Assembly (NCBI GenBank): GCA_021813505.1
Contig: JAKAKI010000041.1
Location: 90,168 to 154,167 of the forward strand
DNA: 64,000 bases
Reading direction: 5' to 3'
Source of the DNA: a bacterium
GTDB taxonomy: Bacteria; Zixibacteria; MSB-5A5; WJJR01
Shown: positions 1 through 8,831 of the stretch, piece by piece
Numbering within the stretch: the stretch's first letter is position 1
How the letters are laid out: every line of letters begins with the position of its first letter
The notes under the pieces: generated by a model
Databases searched by the model: none
What the model saw: the letters and a program-made list of their open reading frames with translations, nothing else
What the model was told of the DNA's origin: nothing
Translations under genes and position numbers: made by a program

Positions 1-1
1 C

Positions 2-226
2 GTGCGCTCGGTCCTGTTCAATATCTTCGGCGGGATCACCCGCTGCGATGATGTCGCGCGCGGAATCGTGGCGGCGGTCAAGCAACTAAAACCCAAAGTC
101 CCGATTGTTGTGCGCCTGACCGGCACCAACGAGGCCGAAGCGCATGTGATCTTGAAAGAGGTCGGTTTGCCAGTCGAGCCCGGCATGGAAGAGGTCGTCA
201 AACGGGCCATCGAACTGGCGGCCTGA
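2..226 (+). CDS. sucC: Succinyl-CoA synthetase beta subunit, C-terminal end (partial)
   Basis: This is the last 74 codons of the ADP/GDP-forming succinyl-CoA synthetase beta subunit; the rest lies upstream of the window. The visible part holds the C-terminal CoA-ligase-type fold, with the family's [14 protein letters not shown] stretch followed by [11 protein letters not shown]. SucC carries the nucleotide-binding ATP-grasp domain (not visible here) and pairs with SucD, which lies 268 bases downstream on the same strand. Together they interconvert succinyl-CoA and succinate with substrate-level phosphorylation in the TCA cycle. The sucC-sucD order is standard, but the gap between them is long for this pair because a repeat element sits in it. 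Confidence 0.93.
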   Translation: MRSVLFNIFGGITRCDDVARGIVAAVKQLKPKVPIVVRLTGTNEAEAHVILKEVGLPVEPGMEEVVKRAIELAA

Positions 227-314
227 GCAGTTGGAAGGGCATTGAACAGAGATCGATTTGTGATGAGGCAAATGGCTTTGGCGGCGAACCGATTGGCTGA
301 GTGCGGAACCGCGA

Positions 315-384
315 GGGAGGGCGAGGCTCCTGCCGAACCTTTTTCCTGCGCGGGGAAGAGGCTCGGCAGGAGCCTCGCCCTCCC
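315..384. repeat. Inverted-repeat element, family A (copy 1)
   Basis: About 70 bases with arms gggcgaggctcctgcc and its complement ggcaggagcctcgccc around a loop containing cctgcgcggggaa. At least eight more copies lie in the window (7247, 10536, 25966, 39939, 45642, 48922, 54324, 63769), always between genes. This copy separates sucC and sucD. The left arm has one mismatch (gccgaacc instead of gccgagcc). Confidence 0.9.
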
Positions 385-493
385 ATTCCTTGAATCGGTC
401 TGACCCTTGGTCGAATGGATGGGCTTGGTTGATCGGTAATGTGACGAATTGCAATGCGGAATTCCCCGGCATCAGAGTAGACGGAGACACACG

Positions 494-1600
494 ATGAGCA
501 TCCTGATTGACAAGAATACACGCCTCGTGGTGCAGGGCATCACCGGCCGTGATGGATCGTTTCACACCAAGCAAATGCTGGATTACGGCACTCGCGTCGT
601 CGCAGGCATGACCCCGGGCAAGGGAGGGACGTCCGTGGCCGGAGTGCCTGTGTTCGATACCATGGCCGAGGCGGTCCAGCAGACCGGTGCGAACACGTCG
701 GTAATTTATGTGCCGCCGGTCGCCGCGGTCGACGCGTTGTTGGAGGCGGCCGACGCCGGTGTGAAGCTGGTCGTGTGCATCACCGAGGGTGTCCCCGCCA
801 ACGACATGCTCAAGGTCGTACGCTACTTCGAGGTTGCCGGTGTGCGGCTGGTCGGTCCCAATTGTCCTGGCGTGATCTCGCCGGGTGTCTGCAAGGTGGG
901 GATCATGCCTGGGCAGATTCACAAGAAGGGATCGGTTGGGGTTGTTTCGCGCTCTGGCACGCTCACGTACGAAGTTGTCTACCACCTCACCAACGCCGGC
1001 ATCGGGCAGTCGACCTGCATCGGCATCGGGGGCGACCCGATCATCGGGACGCGTTTCCTGGATGTGCTGGAGATGTTTGAACGCGACCGACAGACCGAAG
1101 CGGTAGTGTTGATCGGCGAGATCGGCGGTTCGGATGAGGAAGTCGCCGCCGAGTATATCCAGAAGCAAATGACCAAACCGGTGGTGTCGTTCATTGCCGG
1201 ACGCACCGCGCCTCCGGGGAAACGCATGGGCCACGCCGGCGCGATCATCGCCGGTGGTTCCGGCACCGCCGCCGAGAAGATCGCGGCGTTCCGTGCCGCA
1301 GGAGTGGAAGTTGCCGACACGCCGCATGAAGTCGCGGCGCTGATCGCATCGGAACTGGTCGACCGTTCCCGCCGCCGTAAAGCGCGCATTGTCGACGTCC
1401 GTCCGCATGCCAGCATGGCCGCGGCCGCGAAAACCGAGAAAGCGCCGGCGCGCAAAGAGCCGCCGTCGCCCAAAGGCAAGAAGAGTTCGAGCACATCCTC
1501 GAAACCGAAGCCCAAGGCGAAATCACCGCGCAGCACACCGGCCAAATCCAAACCACGGCCCAAGCCCCGCCCCAAAAAGAAACCGGGCCGGAGCCGGTAG
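494..1600 (+). CDS. sucD: Succinyl-CoA synthetase alpha subunit with basic C-terminal tail
   Basis: SucD binds CoA and carries the histidine that is phosphorylated during succinyl-CoA/succinate conversion. The N-terminal Rossmann CoA-binding domain starts at [13 protein letters not shown] (from about residue 13), and the phospho-histidine is His247 in MGHAGAI. I start at ATG 494, which follows a GGAG at 483-486 and gives the expected [15 protein letters not shown] start; the frame is open further upstream. The protein is 368 residues, whereas the family is usually about 290-300. The extra ~75 residues are rich in Lys, Pro, Ser and Ala with repeated KPKPK and PRPKK blocks and look disordered. 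No frame disruption is seen, so the tail looks real. It is followed by repeats, then ndk. Confidence 0.95.
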   Translation: MSILIDKNTRLVVQGITGRDGSFHTKQMLDYGTRVVAGMTPGKGGTSVAGVPVFDTMAEAVQQTGANTSVIYVPPVAAVDALLEAADAGVKLVVCITEGVPANDMLKVVRYFEVAGVRLVGPNCPGVISPGVCKVGIMPGQIHKKGSVGVVSRSGTLTYEVVYHLTNAGIGQSTCIGIGGDPIIGTRFLDVLEMFERDRQTEAVVLIGEIGGSDEEVAAEYIQKQMTKPVVSFIAGRTAPPGKRMGHAGAIIAGGSGTAAEKIAAFRAAGVEVADTPHEVAALIASELVDRSRRRKARIVDVRPHASMAAAAKTEKAPARKEPPSPKGKKSSSTSSKPKPKAKSPRSTPAKSKPRPKPRPKKKPGRSR

Positions 1601-1655
1601 TGAACTCTCGCGCATGCCGAAGTCTCCCAGTCGAATGATTACCGAAATCGAATCG

Positions 1656-1683
1656 TGTGCCACTGACTTAAGTCAGTGGCACA
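1656..1683. repeat. Perfect 28-base palindrome between sucD and ndk
   Basis: A perfect palindrome with no spacer; each half reads tgtgccactgactt. There is no following T-run, so it is not a standard intrinsic terminator, although it could form a hairpin after sucD. It may be an operator-like site or a repeat relic. Confidence 0.75.
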
Positions 1684-1709
1684 TCTTTAAGCACCCGCTC
1701 CAGGGCAGT

Positions 1710-1736
1710 CATTGCGAGCGAAGCGAAGCAATCTCA
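1710..1736. repeat. Short dispersed repeat (attgcgagcgaagcgaagcaat type)
   Basis: The core attgc...gcaat is an imperfect inverted repeat with a gagcgaagc centre. Related sequence recurs on the opposite strand near 45575-45600 and in longer form at 49946-50093. This motif type is a common dispersed intergenic repeat in many unrelated bacterial genomes. It lies just upstream of the ndk ribosome binding site. Confidence 0.6.
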
Positions 1737-1755
1737 CTCTAGGAAGGACGAAATC

Positions 1756-2154
1756 TTGGAACGCACATTAATGATCATCAAACCCGACGCCACCGATCGC
1801 AACCTCATCGGCGAGATCCTCCGCCGCGTCGAAAAATCCGGCTTCACGATCCGCGCGCTGCAGATGCTGCGCCTGACCCCCGAACGCGCCCGCGTCTTCT
1901 ACGCCGTCCACGAGGGCAAGCCCTTCCTCGATTCCCTCTGCCGTTTCATGTCCTCTGGCCCCATCGTTCCGATGATCCTGGAGAAGGACAACGCCGTCGC
2001 CGACCTCCGCGCCCTGATCGGCGCAACCGACCCAAAGAAGGCCGCCTGCGGCACACTCCGCTACGACCTCGCACTCGACGTGGAGAAGAACTCGGTGCAC
2101 GCGTCGGACTCAGGGGAGAATGCGGCGAAGGAGATTGGGTTCTTCTTCAAGTGA
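1756..2154 (+). CDS. ndk: Nucleoside diphosphate kinase
   Basis: Ndk moves the gamma-phosphate of NTPs to NDPs through a phospho-histidine to balance nucleotide pools. The 132-residue product has the family's TLMIIKPDA start and the active-site block NSVHASDS, with catalytic His115. A TTG start at 1756 fits: it follows AGGAAGGA at 1741-1748 and gives the normal N-terminus MERTLMIIKPDA. The internal ATG five codons later would remove the first strand. The length is slightly below the common 140 residues. A large palindrome directly follows the stop. Confidence 0.95.
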   Translation: MERTLMIIKPDATDRNLIGEILRRVEKSGFTIRALQMLRLTPERARVFYAVHEGKPFLDSLCRFMSSGPIVPMILEKDNAVADLRALIGATDPKKAACGTLRYDLALDVEKNSVHASDSGENAAKEIGFFFK

Positions 2155-2162
2155 GATGTAGA

Positions 2163-2236
2163 TGGACGCAGTGGACAAAGTGGACTAAGTGGACACTTTA
2201 AATCGTCCACTTAGTCCACTTTGTCCACTGCGTCCA
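2163..2236. repeat. 32-base perfect inverted repeat built from gtggac units, between convergent genes
   Basis: The left arm 2163-2194 and right arm 2205-2236 are exact reverse complements, with a 10-base spacer. Each arm is itself a roughly 9-base periodic series of tggac units (gtggacaaa, gtggactaa). It lies between ndk and the convergent lipoprotein gene, where a hairpin could act as a two-way transcription stop. There is no long T-run. Confidence 0.85.
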
Positions 2237-2261
2237 CTCAGTCCACTTCGTCCCCTGCCGA

Positions 2262-2831
2262 TTACAGCGCCTTCCCCAACTTCGAGTGCACGAGGTTCGC
2301 CATCGAACCTTCCTCTTTCATCGCCTTTTCGAACAGCTCGTCCAGGCGTCCGGAGATTCGGACCATGACGAGTTCTTCTCGGTCCAGCGCGGTGATGTGC
2401 ATGTCACGAATCTTGCCGTCATCCTCCCGGTAGAGGATCCACGCCGTCTCGTCCTTCTCGGAGGATTTGACCACCATCTCCCAGCCGTCTTCCTCGATCA
2501 GATCACGCAATTGCTGTGGGAGTCGCAGGCGTTTCTCCAGTTGGGGAGAGGAGACCTTGTAGATTGCCAATTGAATCCGATTCACACCGTCCAGATACTC
2601 TCGGGCTTCCCGGGTGTCCTCGCTGAATCCGGTGGCGAATCGTGCCAGCCCCAGTGAGATCGGTCCGAGCGAAATCGAAATCTCCCTCTCGAAGTGTGTC
2701 CCCGGACACTCATCGGCGATCTCCTCGCACAGGCTGTTCAACTGGTGTGCCTGCATGCACCCACCCAGGAAGAAGGCGGCTACCGCCAGCACGATATAGG
2801 TCCAATAGGTTCTATTTGTCCTGTTTTTCAT
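2262..2831 (-). CDS. DUF4252-type lipoprotein
   Basis: A 189-residue protein of unknown function, last in an ECF sigma/anti-sigma operon. The N-terminus has a hydrophobic signal (residues about 10-23) ending in a lipobox LGGC, so it should be lipid-anchored. The body resembles the DUF4252 family: a central alpha/beta region with VNRIQLAIYKV and DGWEMVV...DETAWILY segments, then a C-terminal ISGRLDELF, comparable to VGNIDPDEIGKL in the next gene. That gene is a paralog only 9 bases away. In Bacteroidetes-like genomes such proteins often sit next to ECF sigma genes; their role is not known. Confidence 0.8.
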   Translation of the reverse strand: MKNRTNRTYWTYIVLAVAAFFLGGCMQAHQLNSLCEEIADECPGTHFEREISISLGPISLGLARFATGFSEDTREAREYLDGVNRIQLAIYKVSSPQLEKRLRLPQQLRDLIEEDGWEMVVKSSEKDETAWILYREDDGKIRDMHITALDREELVMVRISGRLDELFEKAMKEEGSMANLVHSKLGKAL

Positions 2832-2840
2832 GGCCGCCTC

Positions 2841-3422
2841 CTAGTGAGACTTGGTCTTCTTGGGGGACTTCTTCGCCGGCAGATCCATGCTGTCCAGTGG
2901 GGAGATGTCCAGATCCCGGCCCAGTTTGCCGATTTCATCGGGATCAATATTCCCGACAATGTTGACGAATGCCGCCTCGTCGCGCTCGACTGACATCACG
3001 AAGAGTCCCACGATGGCGTCCCCCTCGGTCTTGATGCAGATTTTGGCGCGCTCGCCCCGTTCGCGTGCCGAGACGATGGTCTCCCAGCCACGACCCTCGA
3101 GATACTTTGCGACATTCTCGGCGGTCTTTTGGTATCCGCCGGCCGTCAACGAGTCGAGTTCGTACGTTTCGACGCGGATTGCCAGCAGCCGTTTGAGCAC
3201 GGATTTGAGCTGCGGGTCATCCTCCGCTGCTGAACCGGCCAGCAGGCGCAGCAGCGAACCCTTGATATTGACCTCGGCGGTTGGCTCCAGGTCTCTGGAA
3301 ATCCCCAGTGTCTTGAAATCGACGTACCCCGGATGCTTCTCGAGATTGTCCTGTGCCCACCCTGCTGTCGCCCCCAACAGCAGCGCCAGCATTGCCCCCA
3401 GTATGATGATTCTACCCTTCAT
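2841..3422 (-). CDS. DUF4252-type secreted protein
   Basis: A 193-residue paralog of the following lipoprotein. The N-terminus is a Sec signal peptide (hydrophobic stretch ILGAMLALLLGATAG, likely cleavage after WAQ) without a lipobox, so it is probably periplasmic. Shared blocks include ETYELDSLT, GRGWETIVSARE...KICIKTEG and VNIVGNIDPDEIGKLG. I start at ATG 3422 because AGGAGG lies just upstream and the signal peptide begins there; the frame is open 20 codons further. The start lies within the last codons of the anti-sigma gene, an 11-base overlap that implies co-translation. Function unknown. Confidence 0.8.
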   Translation of the reverse strand: MKGRIIILGAMLALLLGATAGWAQDNLEKHPGYVDFKTLGISRDLEPTAEVNIKGSLLRLLAGSAAEDDPQLKSVLKRLLAIRVETYELDSLTAGGYQKTAENVAKYLEGRGWETIVSARERGERAKICIKTEGDAIVGLFVMSVERDEAAFVNIVGNIDPDEIGKLGRDLDISPLDSMDLPAKKSPKKTKSH

Positions 3423-4002
3423 TGCGGACCTCCTGTGCATCCCGCTTGCTTCCCCGTTTGGCTGCCTCGGTCTCGACCGCACGAATGACCGGCCGGATCA
3501 CCCGTGGATTGAGAAGTTCGTTTCGCATCTGTGCGCCGGCACGTTCGCCGACCTGATTGACCAATCGCAGTGCCCATTTGGCTTCCACGCGGGCCCGCGC
3601 CAGATCGCGCGCCGTGTAGGCGGGGACCACATCCCGCCGCCCTCCGATCACGGCGATCAACGCCACCAATCCCACGCTGACCACCCCGATCAGGGCCGGG
3701 CGCCATACCGGTGGTGTGAAGAGTCTGCCCCAATCGAATCCCTGCATGCTTCGCTTGAGTGCGGACACAGCGACTTTTTCGTAGACCGCCTCCGTGACGC
3801 TGTCCGGACAATCGACAATCGGCAATGTCCGCAGTGTCGACGAAATCTGCCCGGCAAACTCCACCTGCTGCGCACATAGGGTGCACGTCGCCAGGTGCTC
3901 CTCGGCAATGGACGTTTCCGATGGATTCAGTTCACCATCGAGAAAGCGTTCGACATTCTCATTCAACCACGGGCAGAGGTTGTCACGCTCCAACTGTGTC
4001 AT
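3412..4002 (-). CDS. Anti-sigma factor with N-terminal zinc-binding domain
   Basis: Likely membrane-bound antagonist of the ECF sigma factor encoded just upstream. The cytoplasmic N-terminus has the zinc anti-sigma motif HxxxCxxC (HLATCTLC, about residues 35-42) after an LDGEL segment. One transmembrane helix follows at about residues 102-120 (ALIGVVSVGLVALIAVIG), then a roughly 75-residue Arg/Glu-rich extracytoplasmic part. It overlaps the sigma gene by 20 bases and the DUF4252 gene by 11, so all are one coupled operon. The released-signal mechanism (proteolysis or ligand) cannot be read from the sequence. Confidence 0.88.
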   Translation of the reverse strand: MTQLERDNLCPWLNENVERFLDGELNPSETSIAEEHLATCTLCAQQVEFAGQISSTLRTLPIVDCPDSVTEAVYEKVAVSALKRSMQGFDWGRLFTPPVWRPALIGVVSVGLVALIAVIGGRRDVVPAYTARDLARARVEAKWALRLVNQVGERAGAQMRNELLNPRVIRPVIRAVETEAAKRGSKRDAQEVRNEG

Positions 4003-4495
4003 GACTCGCCTTCTCCTGAATCAACTCGCGCAACATGCGGCGGCCGCGATGCAGATACACCTTGATCGTATTCAGCGGCATCGCCATGGCCGCGCTCACT
4101 TCTTCGTAACTCATGTCTTGAATCTCCCGAAGGATTACGATTGTCCGGTACGGCTCGTCAATCCGCTGCAATCCGGATTCAATCTGTCGGCGCAGGTCGC
4201 TGCGTTCGAGCTCCGCTTCCGGACTGGCATTGGGTGCCGGAATCGTCTCGGGGCAGTTTCCACCCTTGCAGTGCCCGTCAGGCGTGCCGTTGCGCACCTG
4301 GCGTTTGCGGTGGACATCGAGGCATGCATTGTGCGTCACCCGGAGCGTCCACGGCAGCACGCGATTCTGATCCATCGAACTCCGATGGTCCCACAATTTG
4401 ATCAGCACGTCCTGCGTGATGTCCTCGGCTTCCTCACGGCTCCCCAGGCTGTAGTAGGCAAGGCTATAAACCCGATTGCGGCATTGCTCTACCAT
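3983..4495 (-). CDS. ECF-type RNA polymerase sigma factor
   Basis: A group 4 sigma-70 factor with only regions 2 and 4. Region 2 includes VYSLAYYSLGSREEAEDITQ and the DVLIKLW helix. Region 4 has YRTIVILREIQDMSYEEVSA and a helix-turn-helix ending NTIKVYLHRGRRML. A 45-residue linker contains HCKGGNC. I choose ATG 4495 (170 residues): a GGAGGGG lies 9-11 bases upstream, and the promoter described below would start transcription near 4516, which makes the longer GTG/ATG starts at 4516/4513 practically leaderless. The partner anti-sigma gene overlaps its end. Confidence 0.9.
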   Translation of the reverse strand: MVEQCRNRVYSLAYYSLGSREEAEDITQDVLIKLWDHRSSMDQNRVLPWTLRVTHNACLDVHRKRQVRNGTPDGHCKGGNCPETIPAPNASPEAELERSDLRRQIESGLQRIDEPYRTIVILREIQDMSYEEVSAAMAMPLNTIKVYLHRGRRMLRELIQEKASHDTVGA

Positions 4496-4521
4496 CGCCT
4501 CGAACCCCTCCATCACCTTCC

Positions 4522-4549
4522 AAACGGCCAGGACAGGGGAAAGGTTACA
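4522..4549 (-). promoter_or_regulatory. ECF-type promoter of the sigma operon
   Basis: Read on the minus strand, TGTAACC (4549-4543) is followed after 16 bases by CGTTT (4526-4522). This matches the AAC-type -35 and CGT-type -10 elements typical of ECF sigma promoters, at the right spacing. It sits directly before the ECF gene, which suggests autoregulation. Confidence 0.6.
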
Positions 4550-4627
4550 GGGGGAATTGGCGTTTGCGCCTGATGCCCCAGCCCTCCTCGCAAGGCAATA
4601 GCGTCAGTGGTCCTCTAAAGAGAAGCT

Positions 4628-4863
4628 GTGTGGTGCGGGCGCCCTCGCCCGCGTGTGCGCGGAACGCGCATTCTGAGTCCCAAGCTGCTCCAACGAGGGT
4701 TCACGCTTCGCGGTGAACGCGGCCGAGGGCGGCCGCGCCACATTTGCCCTCACCCCCGGCCCCTCTCCCAAAAACGGGGGGGAGCAGGCTGCCGCGCGCG
4801 CAACCGCTTGAGTGCGCGGCAGGTGAACTCCCTCTCCCTCTGGGAGAGGGCCGGGGTGAGGGC
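4628..4863. repeat. Two adjoining intergenic repeat elements (families B and C)
   Basis: This fills most of the 470-base gap between the sigma operon and larA; no gene is seen. Positions 4628-4745 hold a GC-rich inverted element with arms gcgggcgccctcgcccgcg and cggccgagggcggccgcgc (family B, second copy at 32826-32955). Positions 4746-4863 hold a second element with ends gccctcacccccggcccc and ggccggggtgagggc (family C, also at 33831-33998 and 59290-59411). Confidence 0.8.
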
Positions 4864-4966
4864 GGTTCGGCGCGCGGTACTCTCCGCCTACCGTCAAAAT
4901 CTTCCCCACTCCCTTTGGGAAGCCCATGGTGCCAGACTATATTCCCGCCTGCCCCAGGGACCGCTG

Positions 4967-6223
4967 ATGCCTATGACTCACGATATCGATATCCGCTACG
5001 GCGACCGCGTCGTCACCGCCCATTTTCCGAATTCGTGCAATGTCGAGGTTGTGGGACGGCGTCCGTCGGAGAATCCTGACGAATCCGCCGTGCTCGCAGA
5101 GGCGGTCGCGCAGCCATTGGCGGCGCCAAGTCTCACAGAATTTCTGAAGGGCGCCGAGTCACCGCTCGTGGTTGTCAACGATGGCACCCGTTCGACCCCA
5201 ACTGGAAGGATCCTGCGGCAACTTCTGCCAGCGCTGTCCGCGACACCCAACTGGAAGATCATTGTGGCAACCGGTTTGCACCGCGCCCCGAACGAGCCGG
5301 AAATGCGCCATATCTTCGGCGACTGTTTGGAACTTGTCCGCGACCGGGTCCTGATTCACAATGGTTATGACAGCGCTTCATTGGTCGCGATGGGCGCCGG
5401 CTCTGACTCGGTTTTGATCAATCGAGCCGTTGACGCTGCCGACCGCCTCATCCTGATCAATTCGGTGGAACCCCATTTCTTTGCCGGATTTACCGGCGGG
5501 CGCAAGTCGATTCTGCCCGGTTTGGCCGGGCGGGATTCGATCGAACGTTCGCACGCGGGAGCGGTGACGGTCAACGCCGCGCCGACGCGGGTGGCCGGTA
5601 ACCCCGTGCGGGAGTTCATCCACCAGCACACCGCCTTCCTCGATCTCACTCGAGTGTGGAGCATCCAAGTGGTGTTGGATCGTGCCGACAGAATGGCGGC
5701 GGTTTTCGCAGGCAATCTTGACAAAACGTTCGAATCCGCCTGTGTGGCTGCCCGAAAGTATTATGCCGTCCGTTTGAACCGGCATTATGATCTGGTTCTG
5801 TCGGTCGTGCACCCTCCCTTGGATATTAATCTGTATCAAGCATTCAAGGGTTGGGAGCTGAGTCAGATCGGGGTCAGAGACGGTGGCGCGCTCATCTTCA
5901 CCGCGCCATGCCGCGAGGGTGTCGGATCATCGTTCTATCAGAAATTGTGCGATATGTACCCCAACGAATCCGAGTGGCCATCCCTGGAGCAGCGCCCCTA
6001 CACGTTGGGCCTGCACAAGTTTGTCCGCACAGCGCGCGCCACGTCGCGGTATCGCCTCCTGGCCGTCACTGACATGCCGGTCGCTGAAGTGAAACGCTAT
6101 GGATTCGAAGCTTTCTCGTCCGTTGACATGTCAATTCAGGCGGCCATCGCTCATGTCGGCGCCGATTCCCATGTGCTGGTTGTCGAGGATTCGGCGGTGA
6201 CCGCTCTCACATACGAAGACTAA
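4967..6223 (+). CDS. LarA-family protein (nickel-pincer lactate racemase-like)
   Basis: LarA-type enzymes racemize or epimerize 2-hydroxy acids with a nickel-pincer nucleotide bound to a lysine. The 418-residue protein keeps the key residues seen in Lactobacillus LarA: His105 in GLHR, His170 in EPHFFAGFTGG, and the cofactor lysine Lys180 in GGRKSILPG. NDGTRSTPTG near residue 71 is also family-typical. ATG 4967 follows CAGGGA and gives the normal length; the open frame further upstream runs through repeats. No cofactor genes (larB, larC, larE) are nearby. It lies 42 bases before mdh, so a hydroxy acid linked to central metabolism is a plausible substrate, but the true substrate is unknown. Confidence 0.85.
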   Translation: MPMTHDIDIRYGDRVVTAHFPNSCNVEVVGRRPSENPDESAVLAEAVAQPLAAPSLTEFLKGAESPLVVVNDGTRSTPTGRILRQLLPALSATPNWKIIVATGLHRAPNEPEMRHIFGDCLELVRDRVLIHNGYDSASLVAMGAGSDSVLINRAVDAADRLILINSVEPHFFAGFTGGRKSILPGLAGRDSIERSHAGAVTVNAAPTRVAGNPVREFIHQHTAFLDLTRVWSIQVVLDRADRMAAVFAGNLDKTFESACVAARKYYAVRLNRHYDLVLSVVHPPLDINLYQAFKGWELSQIGVRDGGALIFTAPCREGVGSSFYQKLCDMYPNESEWPSLEQRPYTLGLHKFVRTARATSRYRLLAVTDMPVAEVKRYGFEAFSSVDMSIQAAIAHVGADSHVLVVEDSAVTALTYED

Positions 6224-6265
6224 ATACCGGACCCAAATTCGAAACGGTGTGGAAAGGGGACTCAG

Positions 6266-7192
6266 ATGCGAAAGAAAGTCACAGTCGTCGGAGCAGGTAA
6301 TGTCGGCGCGGCCTGCGCCCAATACCTGGCCGAAAGCAACCTGTGTGACGTGGCATTGGTCGACATCGTCGAAGGCATGCCGCAGGGAAAGGCGCTGGAC
6401 CTCCTCCAGGCCGGACCGGTGCGCGGTTACAACGTTAAGATCGAAGGCTCGAATGATTTCGCTGCCGCGGCCGGATCAGCGCTGATCGTCATCACCGCCG
6501 GTATCGCGCGCAAACCCGGCATGAGCCGTGAGGACCTGCTCAATACCAACATCCAGATCATGGACTCGGTCATGGCCGGCATCAACGCGAATTGTCCCAA
6601 CACCATGATCCTCGTCGTGTCCAATCCGCTCGACGTCATGACCTATCGTGCTTGGCAGAAATCGAAGATGCCGAAGAACATGGTGTTTGGCCAGGCGGGT
6701 GTTCTCGATTCCACCCGCTTCCGCACCTTCGTCGCGATGGAGATGGGCTGCGCGGTGTCCGAAACACAGGCGATGGTCCTCGGTGGTCACGGCGATTCGA
6801 TGGTCCCGCTGCCGAGGTACACTACAGTCGGCGGAATTCCGATCACCGAACTCATTTCGAAAGAGCGGATCGATGCGATCGCGCAACGTACCCGTGACGG
6901 CGGCGCCGAAATCGTGAAACTGCTCAAGACTGGCTCGGCCTACTATGCCCCGGCAGCCTCGACCGTGCTCATGGCCGATGCGGTGCTCAATGACCGCAAG
7001 ACCATGCTCGCGGCCTCGGCGTACCTCGATGGCCAGTATGGCCTCAAGGACGTCTTCATCGGCGTGCCGGTGACGCTGGGCGCCAAGGGTGTCGAGAAAG
7101 TGCACGAATTGAAACTTGAGAAGAGCGAACTCGAAGCGCTCCAGAAATCCGCAGGCGTTTACAAGGAGATCATCGACAGCCTGCCGAAGTAA
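6266..7192 (+). CDS. mdh: Malate dehydrogenase (LDH-like type)
   Basis: NAD-dependent oxidation of malate to oxaloacetate in the TCA cycle. The 308-residue protein has the Rossmann GAGNVG at residues 9-14, the NAD-selecting Asp33, substrate arginines Arg82 and Arg88 in ARKPGMSRED, Arg151, and catalytic His175 in GGHGDSMVP. The Arg82 context supports malate over lactate, since lactate dehydrogenases have Gln there. A GGAAAGGGG region precedes ATG 6266. It sits between larA and icd, in a cluster of TCA-cycle genes. Confidence 0.95.
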   Translation: MRKKVTVVGAGNVGAACAQYLAESNLCDVALVDIVEGMPQGKALDLLQAGPVRGYNVKIEGSNDFAAAAGSALIVITAGIARKPGMSREDLLNTNIQIMDSVMAGINANCPNTMILVVSNPLDVMTYRAWQKSKMPKNMVFGQAGVLDSTRFRTFVAMEMGCAVSETQAMVLGGHGDSMVPLPRYTTVGGIPITELISKERIDAIAQRTRDGGAEIVKLLKTGSAYYAPAASTVLMADAVLNDRKTMLAASAYLDGQYGLKDVFIGVPVTLGAKGVEKVHELKLEKSELEALQKSAGVYKEIIDSLPK

Positions 7193-7246
7193 CGAACACG
7201 CCAGGAAGGCGATGAGACGGTTTTGTACCTGTACTGGACCAGATGA

Positions 7247-7316
7247 GGGAGGGCGAGGCTCCTGCCGAGCCTCTTGTCCTCCGCGAAGAATGGCTCGGCA
7301 GGAGCCTCGCCCTCCC
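7247..7316. repeat. Inverted-repeat element, family A (copy 2)
   Basis: Arms gggcgaggctcctgccgagc and the complementary gctcggcaggagcctcgccc surround a 30-base loop with ctccgcgaagaatg. It lies between mdh and icd. The icd reading frame is open through it, but the true start is downstream. Confidence 0.92.
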
Positions 7317-7366
7317 GAAATACGCACGCGGAATCACTGGCAAACTACAAATTAGAGGAAACCACC

Positions 7367-8632
<1,266 letters not shown>

Positions 8633-8726
8633 GGACAAAGGACAAAGGATCAAGGACTAAGGACTAAGGACTAAGGACGAAGGACAAAGGACAAAGGACA
8701 AAGGACAAAGGATCAAGGACTAAGGA
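8633..8726. repeat. Heptamer array (ggacaaa/ggactaa)
   Basis: About 13 head-to-tail units of 7 bases with consensus aaggac(a/t), starting directly at the icd stop. The same array type recurs at 41252-41322 and, inverted, at 41853-41887 and 42825-42873. Copy-number slippage is likely. Confidence 0.9.
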
Positions 8727-8734
8727 CCACGGTG

Positions 8735-8766
8735 GCGCGGACACTCTTGTCCGCGCTGTCTTTTTG
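8735..8766 (+). terminator. Intrinsic terminator after icd
   Basis: Stem gcgcggaca / tgtccgcgc (9 pairs) with a ctct loop, followed by tgtcttttt. It lies 100 bases after the icd stop and would end the larA-mdh-icd unit. Confidence 0.7.
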
Positions 8767-8831
8767 GGGCACACCGCTTCCCTTTGCCGTCGGAATCTGA
8801 TACATTGATCTCCTGATTGGAGGGAGGATCA

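Noticed and set aside
86..1408. A 440-codon minus-strand frame opposite sucC and sucD
   Set aside because: It lies opposite two clear genes, has Arg/His/Gly-rich shadow composition and runs through a repeat; no recognizable domain.
4628..4966. Longer N-terminus of the LarA-like protein
   Set aside because: It consists of two intergenic repeat elements; the LarA fold starts at ATG 4967.
7274..7366. Longer N-terminus of isocitrate dehydrogenase
   Set aside because: It would translate part of family A copy 2; ATG 7367 has a ribosome site and gives the usual length.
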